DNA of 64,000 bases from Stenotrophomonas sp. UBA7346 (GCA_002471015.1 DKPB01000066.1:62001-126000), one strand, 5' to 3'; counted from the first letter of the stretch, positions 51,539 through 60,565 are shown. The notes: a model not told the origin generated them from the letters alone. Made by a program: numbers and translations.

Positions 51539-53269
51539 TCAGACGGGGCTTACGCCCTGCTTTTCATCGTGGGTGCGGAAAGCCTGGCGTATGTGCTCGC
51601 GCAGCTCGTCGTCGTTCCAGGGTTTGGTCAGGAAACGGTAGATGGCGCCGCGGTTGATTGCATCGGTGACGGTGTTCAGATCGGTGTAGCCGGACAGCAC
51701 CAGGCGGATGGTGTCCGGGTAGAGCATCTTCACCCGGCCCAGGAACTCGGTGCCGCTCATGTCGCTCATGCGCTGGTCGGACAGGATCACCTGCACATCG
51801 TTGATGGCCAGCAGGTCAAAGGCATCGCGCACATTGCCCGCCGCCAGGATCCGGTAGCCGTCACGGCGGAACAGGCGTACCAGCGAGCGCAGTACGTTTT
51901 CCTCATCATCCAGCAGCAGCAAGGTGCGATCCGGGCGGGTTTCGGCAAACGCCTCCGGGCGCAGGTAGCGGCGGCGCAGGGTCATGCCGGCTGCATCCGC
52001 CGACATCGGCTCGCCGAACAGGTAGCCCTGGAAGACGTCGCAGTCATTGCGCCGCAAAAAGCCCAACTGGGCCTGCGACTCGACGCCGTTGGCGATGACG
52101 GTCATGCCCAGCTGGTGGCCCATGGCGATGATCGCGCGGCTGATCGCCGCCTCGCGGTTGGCGGCCGGCGCGCTCTTGATGAAGGTGCGGTCGATCTTGA
52201 GCTTGTCCACCGGATAGCGCACCAGCGCACTGAGGCTGGAATCGCCGGTGCCGAAGTTGTCCAGGCACAGGCTGATGCCCTCGTTGCGCAGGTTGGCCAG
52301 GGTTTCGTGGACGAAGTTGACGTTGTTGGTCAACGCGCTCTCGTTGATCTCCAGGGTCAACATGCGCGCCGGTACGCCGATGGACTGCAGCATGGCCATC
52401 ACCTCGGTGAAGAAGTTCGGCCGCAGCAGCTGCAGGGTGGAAACATTGACCGCGACGTTGAAATCCTCGAAACCCTGGTCACGCCAGGCCCTGGCCTGGC
52501 GCAAGGTCATCTCCAGCACCCAAGCGCCGATCTGCACGATGATGCCCAAGCGTTCGGCGGTACGCATGAAACGCTCGGGCACCAGCATGCCCAGCGTCGG
52601 TGATTGCCAGCGCAGCAGTGCTTCCATGCCGACCACATGGCCATCGCGGGCGCTGACCAGCGGTTGGTAGCGCAGGCGCAGCTCGCCGTTGTCGATCGCA
52701 TCTACCAACTGGCGCGAGATGATGCTCTCGCTGTGGGCACTGCTGGGTTTGTGCAGCACATGGATATGCACGGCGTTGCCACCCTCGCGGCCGGCCTGGT
52801 GCAGGGCATCCTCGGCCAGGTCCAGCAGGGCCGTGGCGGTGCCGGCGTGCTCGGGGCACAGGCTGACCCCCAGCTTGCCGGTCAGGAACAGCGTGTACGG
52901 CAGCACCGACAGCGGCAACTCGATCTGCTGTCTGATCTGCTCGGCCAGCTCCTCAGGCGCTGCGACACCGCTGCCGCGCGGCACCGCGATCAAGAATTCG
53001 TCGCTGCCATGCCGCCACAGGCGGCCGCGGCCGCCGAGGAAGCCACGCAGCCGTTCGGCGATCAGCACCAGCGCCTGATCGCCCACCTCGGCGCTCATGT
53101 TTTCGTTGACCGAGGCGAAGTGGTCAATGTCCAGATGCATCAGGATCAAGCCCGGGCCGCCACGGTAAGCGGCATCCACCAGCGCCAGCAGTTCCGGATT
53201 GCCCGCGCCCAACCGCACGGGGCGGGCATCGGCGCGTTCTGCGGGGCTGGGGATGGTGCTGTTCCACAT
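51539..53269 (-). CDS. ravR: GGDEF-EAL-REC response regulator (RavR-like) with degenerate EAL
   Basis: Protein of 576 residues with the receiver at the C-terminus. GGDEF domain (about 25-165): the signature is GSDEF (88-92), so cyclase activity is doubtful. EAL domain (about 185-430): EAL is intact at Glu216, but the metal-binding DDFGTG is DNFGTG (Asn338) and AEGVE is ANGVE (Asn394). Receiver (about 448-570): Asp498 in VILSDQRMSDMSG and Lys549 in FLTKPW. ATG 53269 (MWNSTIPS) has AGGAACG upstream. It follows a NarX-type kinase gene by 25 bases, like ravS-ravR in Xanthomonas. The symbol is by architecture and context. Confidence 0.82.
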   Translation of the reverse strand: MWNSTIPSPAERADARPVRLGAGNPELLALVDAAYRGGPGLILMHLDIDHFASVNENMSAEVGDQALVLIAERLRGFLGGRGRLWRHGSDEFLIAVPRGSGVAAPEELAEQIRQQIELPLSVLPYTLFLTGKLGVSLCPEHAGTATALLDLAEDALHQAGREGGNAVHIHVLHKPSSAHSESIISRQLVDAIDNGELRLRYQPLVSARDGHVVGMEALLRWQSPTLGMLVPERFMRTAERLGIIVQIGAWVLEMTLRQARAWRDQGFEDFNVAVNVSTLQLLRPNFFTEVMAMLQSIGVPARMLTLEINESALTNNVNFVHETLANLRNEGISLCLDNFGTGDSSLSALVRYPVDKLKIDRTFIKSAPAANREAAISRAIIAMGHQLGMTVIANGVESQAQLGFLRRNDCDVFQGYLFGEPMSADAAGMTLRRRYLRPEAFAETRPDRTLLLLDDEENVLRSLVRLFRRDGYRILAAGNVRDAFDLLAINDVQVILSDQRMSDMSGTEFLGRVKMLYPDTIRLVLSGYTDLNTVTDAINRGAIYRFLTKPWNDDELREHIRQAFRTHDEKQGVSPV

Positions 53270-53294
53270 GTAGGGACGTTCCTGGCGGGGTGGG

Positions 53295-54545
53295 TCAGTG
53301 TGCCGCATCGGCGTAAGGCAGGTGCAGACTGATGCAGGTGCCTTCGCCCGGGGCGGTTTCAATGGACAGGCTGCCGCCTGCGCTCTGGGCGCGTTCGCGC
53401 ATGACGATCATGCCCAGGCCGCGTGGGCCATCGGGGTCAAAACCCTCGCCATCGTCCACTACCCGCAACTGCAGGCCTGCCTCGCCAGCGGCGCGCAGCT
53501 GCAGCGACACCTGGCTGGCACGGGCGTGACGCAAGGCGTTGGTCAGGCTTTCCTGAGCGATACGGAAGCACGCCTGCTCCACCTCGTTGCTGGGCCGGCG
53601 GGGCAGGGCGCCGACATCCAGCAGCAGCTCCACCGGTGTGGAGCGGAACAGCATGTTGGCCTGCCAGCGCAGCGCAGCTTCCAGGCCCAGCGCGTCCAAC
53701 TGCGGCGGGCGCAGCAGCATCGACAGGTTGCGCAGTTTGGTAACCGTGCTGTCAGCCAGCTCGATGATCTGGTCGATATCATCCTGGCGGCGCGGGGCGT
53801 CGGCTTCGTCACGGGCAGCGCAGGCTGCCAGCTTGATCGCGGTGATGGCTTGGCCGATATCGTCATGCAGGTCGCGCGAGATCGAGCGGCGTTCGTCCTC
53901 CTGCAGGGAGAAAAGGCGCCCGGCCATGGCCTGCAGCTCGGCGTTGCTGGTGGCCAGGGCGGCGCGCCCGCACTCGATCTCGCTCAGGTCGTGGACAACA
54001 AACAGATGCCGGCCGTGACCGGCGGAGGGCATCGGCCGTGCCATCACCGAGCACTGCAGCACCTGACCATCACGTCCGGGCAAAGCGCAAGGCACCGGGC
54101 CATCCCCGACAATAGTCGGCATGGCAGCAACGGCCATCAGATCCTTTGCATACGTAGCGGTATCCAGGGCCAGCAGGCGTCGCGCTGCGGGATTGGCAAA
54201 ATCCAGGGTGTGACCATCGGTGATCACCACCGCGTCGGGCATCGTCGTGGCCAGTTGCCGGAAGGATGCATCGTTGCAGTCCGGAGCATGCTGCCTGCGT
54301 TGTCGCAGCAGTGGCCACAGCGCTGCGCACACTGCCAGCGCGATGGCCGTCACGGTTTTCCAGCCAATCAGCTGTTGGAAAGCGGCAATCGCCACACCGC
54401 CGCTGATCACCGCCACCGCCAGCAAGGCAAGCACCAGTAACAGGGTATGGCGCCGGGCAGGGCTGCGGGAGGCAGTTGCAGGCGCGTGATGAGCGGGGGC
54501 CGGGCCGGCGTCCATGGGCAGGGGAGTTGCTGAGCGTCGCACCAT
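53295..54545 (-). CDS. ravS: NarX/DesK-type sensor histidine kinase (RavS-like)
   Basis: Membrane kinase of 416 residues. Two membrane segments (about 34-54 and 62-80) have almost no periplasmic loop. A PAS domain (about 95-190; MPDAVVITDGHTLDFANPAA) is followed by HisKA_3 with His227 in RDLHDDIGQAITAIKL, then HATPase_c with LTNALRHARASQV and RGLGMIVMRERAQ. Sensing is therefore probably intracellular, through the PAS domain. It lies immediately upstream of the RavR-like gene and probably phosphorylates its C-terminal receiver. Confidence 0.85.
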   Translation of the reverse strand: MVRRSATPLPMDAGPAPAHHAPATASRSPARRHTLLLVLALLAVAVISGGVAIAAFQQLIGWKTVTAIALAVCAALWPLLRQRRQHAPDCNDASFRQLATTMPDAVVITDGHTLDFANPAARRLLALDTATYAKDLMAVAAMPTIVGDGPVPCALPGRDGQVLQCSVMARPMPSAGHGRHLFVVHDLSEIECGRAALATSNAELQAMAGRLFSLQEDERRSISRDLHDDIGQAITAIKLAACAARDEADAPRRQDDIDQIIELADSTVTKLRNLSMLLRPPQLDALGLEAALRWQANMLFRSTPVELLLDVGALPRRPSNEVEQACFRIAQESLTNALRHARASQVSLQLRAAGEAGLQLRVVDDGEGFDPDGPRGLGMIVMRERAQSAGGSLSIETAPGEGTCISLHLPYADAAH

Positions 54546-54624
54546 CTTAACGGCTTGTGTGCAGCTGGCACGACGGAGTGCTCAATTCTCTGCCCGGCTT
54601 GCCGCTAAGGATTAGGTCCCCGGA

Positions 54625-57426
54625 TTGTCGGGCGTGGAGATCGAGCGCGTGGATCGCGGCCTTATTGCAACCCTGCTTCGCCACCCGTTGAATGCAGCCG
54701 TCGTGCTCATGGACCGGGAAGGGCAGCCACTGGCCGCCAACAGTGAAGCGCGTCAGCTGGGTTTGCCAGGCAGTTTGTCGCACTACAACGCACAACTGGA
54801 GGGCACCCGCCAGCGGGCGCGGGGACAGGACGTCGTCGCCTGCCTGTTGCCCACCGCCAGTGGCAGCCTGGAGGGGCAACTGAGCGAGCTGCACGCAGCA
54901 GACGGTAGCCTGCAGGGCTATCTCTACACCTTTGCCAACAGCAGCGAACAGCGCAGCAGCCGTTGGCTGCAGGCGATGCAATCGGCAGGCCACCGTTTGT
55001 GGGACTGGGACATCGGTGCTGATCGACTGGTGCATACCCGGGCCGAAGCGCCACAACTGGATTTACAGCCCGCTCAGGGCGCCTTCGAAAACGTGCATCC
55101 GGACGATATGCCGGTACTGCGCGCCGCAGTCGACGCCCACCTGCGGGAGGGCGAGGAGCCGTTTTCCTGCGAGTTCCGCTTGCGGCAGGCAGATGGGCAC
55201 TGGCGTTGGGTGTTGAACCGTGGCCGCGTTGTGGCCCGCACCAGCGACGGCCAGCCCCAACGTATGGTCGGCACCTACACCGACATCCAACCGCAGAAGG
55301 AACTCGAGAACGAACTGCGTGCGCAGCAGGCCCTGCTGCAGCGCGCCCAGCGTGTTGCCGGCATGGGCAGCTGTGCCTGGAGTGCGCGTGGCGGCAAGCT
55401 GGAGTGGTCCGTCGAGTTGGCTACCGCGCTTGGCTGGGAAGGCGAGGCGTTGCCGCAGGGGCGACAGTGGCTGCGGCAGTTGCCAGGTGAGGCGCGGCGC
55501 CAGCTTTTCAGCCAATGGCGACGCCTGCAGGACGAAGGACAGGTGGGCAGCTTTGACCTTGCGTGGGGCCGCGACCCGCTGTACCAGCAGCACCTGCGGG
55601 TCTGGCTGGAGGCCGAACATGACGGTACAGGCCGGCTGCAGCGGGTGCTGGGGCAGGTGCAGAACATCAGCAACCAGCGCCGTACCGACGCACTGATCCG
55701 CTGGCGCACCGAACTGCTGAACCGGGTGTCCGCGCTGGGCCGCATCGGTGGCTGTGAGATCGAGGTTGAAACCCGGCTCATGTTGTGGACCGAGGAGTGC
55801 TACCGCATCCACGGCCTGCGCAAGGCACCGGTGACGCTGGACCAGGCGCTTGCCCTCTACACCCAGGATTCCCGCGACAATTTTGAAGCCGCCCTGACCC
55901 GCATCGCCGCAGGTGGTCTGCCGGAGCAGCTGGACCTGTGTTTCTACCGCCCGTCCGGGCAGCGGATCTGGGTGCAGGTGCTGGTGGAACTGGACCGGCG
56001 CGAGGGGCTGCCCGAGCGCTACGTGGTGCTGTTCCGCGATACCACCCGGGAACGCGAGGCTGACGAACGGCTTGAGCTGCTCGCTCACTACGATCTGCTG
56101 ACCGGCTTGCCGAATCGCATGCTGCTGCGCGAGCAGGCAGGCGAGGCGATGATCGAGGCGCGTGAGCGTGGTGCCATCCTGGCCATGCTGTTCATCGACC
56201 TGGACGGCTTCAAGAGCATCAATGACACCTTTGGCCATGCCACCGGCGACATGCTGCTGAAGGCGGCAGCATCGCGGCTGCACCAGAACCTTCGCAATGC
56301 GGACCTGTTTGCCCGTTTCAACGGTGACGAGTTCATCGTGATCCTGCGCAACCTGGCCGAGCCGGACGACGCCGGGCACGTGGCGCGCAAGCTCATCGCC
56401 TCCCTGGCCGAACCGCTCTATCGCGACGATGTCACGCTCAAGGTGGGCGCCAGCGTGGGCATCGCGCTGCAGGACGAAACCCGCAACGACTTCGACAGCC
56501 TGCTGCGTGCGGCCGATGCCGCCATGCACGCGGCCAAGGAAGCCGGGCGCAACACCTACCAGTACTACAGCCAGGATGCACTGGCGCGCACCCAGCGTCG
56601 CCTGGACATCGAGCATGCCCTGCATGGGGCGGTGGACCGTGACGAGTTCAGCCTGGTCTACCAGCCGCTGGTGGATTCGCGCGAGGGCCAACCGCCGTCG
56701 ATCGAGGCCTTGCTGCGCTGGAGCAACCCAACGCTGGGTGCCTGCGCGCCGGCCGAATTCATTCCCATTGCCGAAAAGTGCGGTGAAATCGTGCGTATTG
56801 GCGATTGGGTGCTGGAAGAGGTCTGCCGCCAGGCACGTGTATGGGAGCAGGCTGGCCTGCAGTTCGAGCGGGTAGCGGTGAATGTGTCGGCCATCCAGCT
56901 GCGTGAACGGGGTTTTGGCGAGCGCGTGGTGGCCATCTGCAAGCAGCACGGCTGGCCGGCGCATCGCCTTGAACTGGAACTCACCGAATCGGCGCTGATC
57001 CGCGACACCGATACCCTGCGTCAGTGCTTTGACATCTTTGAGCAGTACGGCATACCGCTGGCGGTGGATGACTTCGGTACGGGCTTCTCGAACCTGCATT
57101 ACCTCAACCGCTTCCCGGTCCAACGGCTGAAGATCGACCGCAGTTTTGTCCAAGGCATGCTGCACGATGCCGGTACCGCCGAAGTCACCCAGGCCATCGT
57201 GCACCTGGGGCACGCGCTGGGCATGCGGGTGGTCGCCGAGGGCGTGGAAACCCAAGCCGAAGCCACCATGCTGCAGCGCCAGGGCTGCGACGCATTGCAG
57301 GGCTACCTGTTCGCCCGTCCCTTGCGGCCGCGCGACATGGTGCAGTGGCTTAAACATGGTCAGGTACTGTCCGCTGCGACGCACCCTGGCCAACTTGCCA
57401 ACGAATACCTGCATGCCAGCCTCTAG
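54625..57426 (+). CDS. PAS-GGDEF-EAL c-di-GMP phosphodiesterase
   Basis: Soluble protein of 933 residues. There are three PAS-like regions (about 15-105, 115-225, and 375-475 with LWTEECYRIHGL). GGDEF (about 480-645) has FNGDEF (566-570), where the first Gly is Asn. EAL (about 660-910) is complete: EALLRW (Glu694), ELTESAL, DDFGTG (815-820), LKIDRSF, AEGVE and LQGYLF. The likely net activity is c-di-GMP hydrolysis, with the GGDEF part perhaps a GTP sensor. No ATG is available: TTG 54625 or GTG 54634 must be used, with TAAGGA upstream. It is divergent from ravS with 79 bases between. Confidence 0.88.
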   Translation: MSGVEIERVDRGLIATLLRHPLNAAVVLMDREGQPLAANSEARQLGLPGSLSHYNAQLEGTRQRARGQDVVACLLPTASGSLEGQLSELHAADGSLQGYLYTFANSSEQRSSRWLQAMQSAGHRLWDWDIGADRLVHTRAEAPQLDLQPAQGAFENVHPDDMPVLRAAVDAHLREGEEPFSCEFRLRQADGHWRWVLNRGRVVARTSDGQPQRMVGTYTDIQPQKELENELRAQQALLQRAQRVAGMGSCAWSARGGKLEWSVELATALGWEGEALPQGRQWLRQLPGEARRQLFSQWRRLQDEGQVGSFDLAWGRDPLYQQHLRVWLEAEHDGTGRLQRVLGQVQNISNQRRTDALIRWRTELLNRVSALGRIGGCEIEVETRLMLWTEECYRIHGLRKAPVTLDQALALYTQDSRDNFEAALTRIAAGGLPEQLDLCFYRPSGQRIWVQVLVELDRREGLPERYVVLFRDTTREREADERLELLAHYDLLTGLPNRMLLREQAGEAMIEARERGAILAMLFIDLDGFKSINDTFGHATGDMLLKAAASRLHQNLRNADLFARFNGDEFIVILRNLAEPDDAGHVARKLIASLAEPLYRDDVTLKVGASVGIALQDETRNDFDSLLRAADAAMHAAKEAGRNTYQYYSQDALARTQRRLDIEHALHGAVDRDEFSLVYQPLVDSREGQPPSIEALLRWSNPTLGACAPAEFIPIAEKCGEIVRIGDWVLEEVCRQARVWEQAGLQFERVAVNVSAIQLRERGFGERVVAICKQHGWPAHRLELELTESALIRDTDTLRQCFDIFEQYGIPLAVDDFGTGFSNLHYLNRFPVQRLKIDRSFVQGMLHDAGTAEVTQAIVHLGHALGMRVVAEGVETQAEATMLQRQGCDALQGYLFARPLRPRDMVQWLKHGQVLSAATHPGQLANEYLHASL

Positions 57427-57827
57427 GCCGCTGCGTCCTGCAGCAGGGGCGGTGCAGGTCAAAGCCCCACGTGTGTTGCCAAGTGCCGGCCACACGAGGC
57501 GGATACGCCGCGCTTGCTTGGGCCGGCGAGCGGCCGATGCTCTGCGGTACTTCAGCGCGTCCGCTTGATTGGAAAAGAAGCGTTATTTTCCGCAGTGATG
57601 CGGGCGCCGGGTTCACTTCAGGTTTGGTTCGCTGAACAGGGATCAGCATCCGGCCGCGATGGAAGATGCCGGTTTTCCCGGCTGACTGCGCTGTTTCGGT
57701 GCCATTACGTGCGCATTTTCTTTCTTCACGATCTTTCCACGTGTTCCAACGCCGCCTGAAAGCGCTGGGCGGCGCTGTGGAAAAACGCCGCTATATTCCA
57801 GACTCCCCAGACGAAGGAGGGAGTGGA
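57427..57827. other. Intergenic region before the small lipoprotein gene
   Basis: 401 bases without a supportable gene. A TATATT box at 57792-57797 may be the -10 of the lipoprotein promoter; no clear -35 partner. The rest shows nothing recognisable. Confidence 0.55.
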
Positions 57828-58097
57828 ATGTTTCTGACCAAACAACAACTGGTAACGGCACGCACACTTGGTGTGGCAATGGTCGTCAGCATGGGCCTTG
57901 CTTCCTGCGCAACCTACAAAGACGAGTTTGCAGGGATCAACTCACGCCTGGATCAACTCGACACCCGCGTGCAGGGTGCGGCGCAGAGCGCGGAGTCCGC
58001 CAATCAATCCGCGCAGCAGGCAAACCAACGACTTGATCAGATCGAAGGCCGTGTCCAGCAACTGGAGCGTGCACCCCGCCGCACTCCGCGCGGCTGA
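57828..58097 (+). CDS. Small alanine-zipper outer-membrane lipoprotein (Lpp-like)
   Basis: Protein of 89 residues with a lipobox (MGLASC, Cys27) after a hydrophobic signal. The mature part is a coiled coil with Ala/Gln heptads (SRLDQLDTRVQGAAQSAESA, NQSAQQANQRLDQIEGRVQQ), resembling Lpp or OprI in layout. The C-terminus ends in Arg/Pro and lacks the terminal Lys used by Lpp for peptidoglycan attachment. A strong site AAGGAGG precedes ATG 57828. An L,D-transpeptidase-like gene follows. Confidence 0.85.
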   Translation: MFLTKQQLVTARTLGVAMVVSMGLASCATYKDEFAGINSRLDQLDTRVQGAAQSAESANQSAQQANQRLDQIEGRVQQLERAPRRTPRG

Positions 58098-58198
58098 TCG
58101 CTGAGCCAGGTTCGTAACCGATCGCTGGAGGACCCGGTGGCCTTCGCGGGCCACTGGTTTCCTTGCCCCAAGGGCAGTGTGTTTCCAAGGAGCATCCC

Positions 58199-58915
58199 AT
58201 CCGCACGTATATTTCTCCTGTGATCCATGGCTGCCTTGCGGCGGCGCTGATGTTTGCCTGCACGGAAGCGGTAGCTACCGATCAGCGGCCCGCAGAACCA
58301 GCCTCGGCCGACGATGAATTGCCGCCAGGCCAGGAGGTTTCCGACACAGTGATTGAACTTGCCGGCTGGGTTGTCGCCAGCAAGGACAACCAGGGCTATC
58401 CGTTCGCGATCATGGACAAGGCGGCGGCACAGGTGCTTGTGTTTGGCGGCGATGGCCGGCTCCGTGGCGCGGCACCGGCGCTGTTTGGCTCGGCCGCGGG
58501 TGACCACACCGCTCCCGGCGTCGCCGGCCTTGCATTGCGCGAGATACCCGGCCGGGACCGCACCACGCCGGCAGGCCGTTTTGTAGGCGGCTACGGCCCG
58601 TCGGTCGACGCCGGCCGCGTGTTATGGGTGGACTATGAGTCTGCGGTCTCCATACATCCCACGGCCACTGGCGTGCCGTCCGAGCGACGTGCCGAGCGCC
58701 TTGCATCACCCCAGCCGGATGACAACCGCGTCACCCATGGCTGCATCAATGTCACCCCGGGGTTCTACAACCAGGTCATCAGCACCACGTTCGAGCGGGG
58801 AGGGGTGTTCTACATCCTGCCCGATACTGCGTCATTGGCGGAAACCTTTCCGGACTTCGCCAAGAGCCGGGAGGCTTCACAAGGTAAAACCGGCAAGCGC
58901 CATCGCCAACGCTAG
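58199..58915 (+). CDS. L,D-transpeptidase-like protein with non-standard start
   Basis: Exported protein of about 239 residues with a YkuD-type signature. The His in SIHPTATG is followed at the expected distance by THGCIN, whose Cys would be the nucleophile. A signal-peptide-like start (IRTYISPVIHGCLAAALMFA, then CTEAVA) begins at ATC 58199, seven bases after AAGGAG, where ATG would be expected. Other in-frame candidates are TTG 58163 and GTG 58220. Such enzymes form 3-3 cross-links or attach lipoproteins to peptidoglycan. The neighbouring lipoprotein is suggestive but lacks a C-terminal Lys. Confidence 0.75.
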   Translation: MRTYISPVIHGCLAAALMFACTEAVATDQRPAEPASADDELPPGQEVSDTVIELAGWVVASKDNQGYPFAIMDKAAAQVLVFGGDGRLRGAAPALFGSAAGDHTAPGVAGLALREIPGRDRTTPAGRFVGGYGPSVDAGRVLWVDYESAVSIHPTATGVPSERRAERLASPQPDDNRVTHGCINVTPGFYNQVISTTFERGGVFYILPDTASLAETFPDFAKSREASQGKTGKRHRQR

Positions 58916-58994
58916 GTTCGGTTTGAGCGCGTAGTTGGCCTGTGCGGCGGAGTGTTGTCGATCCAGAACTGTCGGCCAACAAGGATAATTCGCC

Positions 58995-59015
58995 GTAGTG
59001 CCGAGCATGCTCGGC
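58995..59015 (+). repeat. GTAG palindromic repeat (SMAG-like), short form
   Basis: GTAG followed by TGCCGAGCATGCTCGGC, lacking the CA or TG bulge of other copies, so the palindrome is nearly perfect. Confidence 0.7.
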
Positions 59016-59268
59016 TATGCGGCAAGGCCTTGGCTGCCACTGCATCAGCCAGCTGCATCACCGCTGTCAGCAACAGCCGCCCCCAGGTCCCAATCAATGC
59101 TCGCGACCAGCCAATCACCGGCGCGCGATGCCGCAGGGCGTGCGGCAAGCAACAGCTGCCACTCCAGCTGGGCACTGTGTTCAAGCGAAAACAATTGCTG
59201 CCAACGCGGCGCTGACTGCCCGGCTGGCGGGTCAGGGGGAGTGCATGACATGGTTCAAGCCAACGCCA

Positions 59269-59293
59269 AAGCCCCGGTCAAGGACCGGGGCTT
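59269..59293. terminator. Terminator after the chemoreceptor gene
   Basis: AAGCCCCGGTC-AAG-GACCGGGGCTT, an 11-base-pair stem with a 3-base loop, 27 bases after the stop of the chemoreceptor gene. A weak T-rich tail on the minus strand. Confidence 0.7.
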
Positions 59294-59319
59294 GAGGCTG
59301 TAACGGTTGCAGGCGTGGC

Positions 59320-60510
59320 TCAGAACAACTCCACCGTGCCTGCACCCATGCTCTGCTGGGTCACCGGCTTGTGCGGCGGGCGCTCCCACTCACTGCGCAT
59401 GTCACGCAGACGGCTGCCGGTGCGCTGCAGGGCGGTGACCAGTTCGCCGTCGAATACGCCACCGTTGCGGTGCAGAAGCTCCTGCAGCGCGACCGCTTCG
59501 CGGTTGATCGCGGTCAGGCGATCAAGATGGGTATGCACGCCGCCCAAGGCCTGGGTGGCGATGTCTTCGAACTGCAGGGCGCGCACGGCCTCGGCCACGC
59601 TGCCGTCGATGGCGCGGCCACACTCGGAGATCTCGCGCATGCCGTCGCCCAGCGAGGCATTGATGGCAGCCACGTTGTCCAGCATCGCGGCGGCTTCCTG
59701 GCGCGCTTCGCGGGAACGGTCCATGTCGCGCGAGGCCATGTGCGAGACCGTCTCGCGGACCTTGGCGATGGCGTCCTTGGAGCTGTGGGCCAGCTTGCGG
59801 ATCTGTTCGTTGAAGGTGGTCGAGCGCTCGGACAGGTTGCGCACCTCGTCGGCCACCACCGCGAAGCCGCGCCCGGCCTCACCGGCACGGGCGGCTTCGA
59901 TGGCGGCATTGAGTGCCAGCAGGTTGGTCTGGTCGGCGATCGATTTGACGTCTTCCAGCAACGAGAAGATGCCATCCAGGTGCTGCGCCATCTGGTCGAT
60001 GTGCTGCACGGTGTTGCTGCTCTGGCCGCTCACCTGCTCCAGCGCTTCCACCAGCTGTTCCATCTGATGGCTGGCGTGCTGGGCAAAGCGCGCCACGTCC
60101 ACGCCGCTGCCGCCGTCCTCGCTGGCGCGGTCCACCACACGGGCCAATGCCTGGCTCTGCTGGCGGGATTTGCGGCTCATCGCATCGAAGCTGCTGCCCA
60201 GGCCGGCGACGGCCTGGCGGATCAGTTCACGGGCGCGTTCGATCTCGCTGCGCGAGCCATCGATCTCGTTGCTGACGAAGCTGCGCAGCTCATTGAGCAG
60301 TTGGTCCTGCTCCTTCAGCACCTTGGCGTGCTCGGGCGAGCGCTGGGCCTGCGCGTGTGCGCTCCAATAGGCGAACACCAGCCAGCTCAGCACCATGGTG
60401 GTCAGCAGTGCCCACACCGCGGCCGCCGGCCAGGACAGCGCGAAGGCCAGGGGAAGCAGCAGGGTCAAGGCAAGCGGGGCAGCCAGGCGGATTGCAATAC
60501 GTGAATACAT
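59320..60510 (-). CDS. Methyl-accepting chemotaxis-type signalling protein
   Basis: Protein of 396 residues. Two adjacent membrane segments (about 7-25 and 28-47) leave almost no periplasmic loop, so no extracellular ligand domain. The cytoplasmic coiled coil ends in the MCP hairpin tip with DQTNLLALNAAIEAARAGE and GFAVVADEVRNLSERS. It has no C-terminal receptor pentapeptide (ends GTVELF). ATG 60510 is chosen for the membrane anchor. A sigma-28 site upstream ties it to late flagellar genes. Confidence 0.92.
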   Translation of the reverse strand: MYSRIAIRLAAPLALTLLLPLAFALSWPAAAVWALLTTMVLSWLVFAYWSAHAQAQRSPEHAKVLKEQDQLLNELRSFVSNEIDGSRSEIERARELIRQAVAGLGSSFDAMSRKSRQQSQALARVVDRASEDGGSGVDVARFAQHASHQMEQLVEALEQVSGQSSNTVQHIDQMAQHLDGIFSLLEDVKSIADQTNLLALNAAIEAARAGEAGRGFAVVADEVRNLSERSTTFNEQIRKLAHSSKDAIAKVRETVSHMASRDMDRSREARQEAAAMLDNVAAINASLGDGMREISECGRAIDGSVAEAVRALQFEDIATQALGGVHTHLDRLTAINREAVALQELLHRNGGVFDGELVTALQRTGSRLRDMRSEWERPPHKPVTQQSMGAGTVELF

Positions 60511-60538
60511 GGACGTTCTCGGGAGAGTCACGAATGCA

Positions 60539-60565
60539 GTATCGGCCGCAGTGGGTGGCTCTTTA
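60539..60565 (-). promoter_or_regulatory. Sigma-28 (FliA) promoter of the chemoreceptor gene
   Basis: The minus strand has TAAAGAGC, an 11-base spacer, then GCCGATAC, 29 bases before the start. It is the best evidence that this gene belongs to the flagellar regulon although it lies 10 kb from the cluster. Confidence 0.88.

Larger units (their letters stand above)
58916..59319. other. Intergenic region between the L,D-transpeptidase and chemoreceptor genes
   Basis: 404 bases. It holds one GTAG palindrome and a terminator (59269-59293). A minus-strand open frame at 59045-59251 (68 residues) has a plausible segment, PRWQQLFSLEHSAQLEWQ, but no binding site or family, so I do not call it. Confidence 0.6.

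Noticed and set aside
55063..57495. Minus-strand open frame of 810 codons opposite the PAS-GGDEF-EAL gene
   Set aside because: Antisense shadow of a gene with full catalytic motifs; composition is not protein-like.
59045..59251. 68-codon minus-strand frame downstream of the chemoreceptor terminator
   Set aside because: No ribosome binding site, promoter or family; it starts beyond the terminator. The amino-acid pattern alone is not enough.
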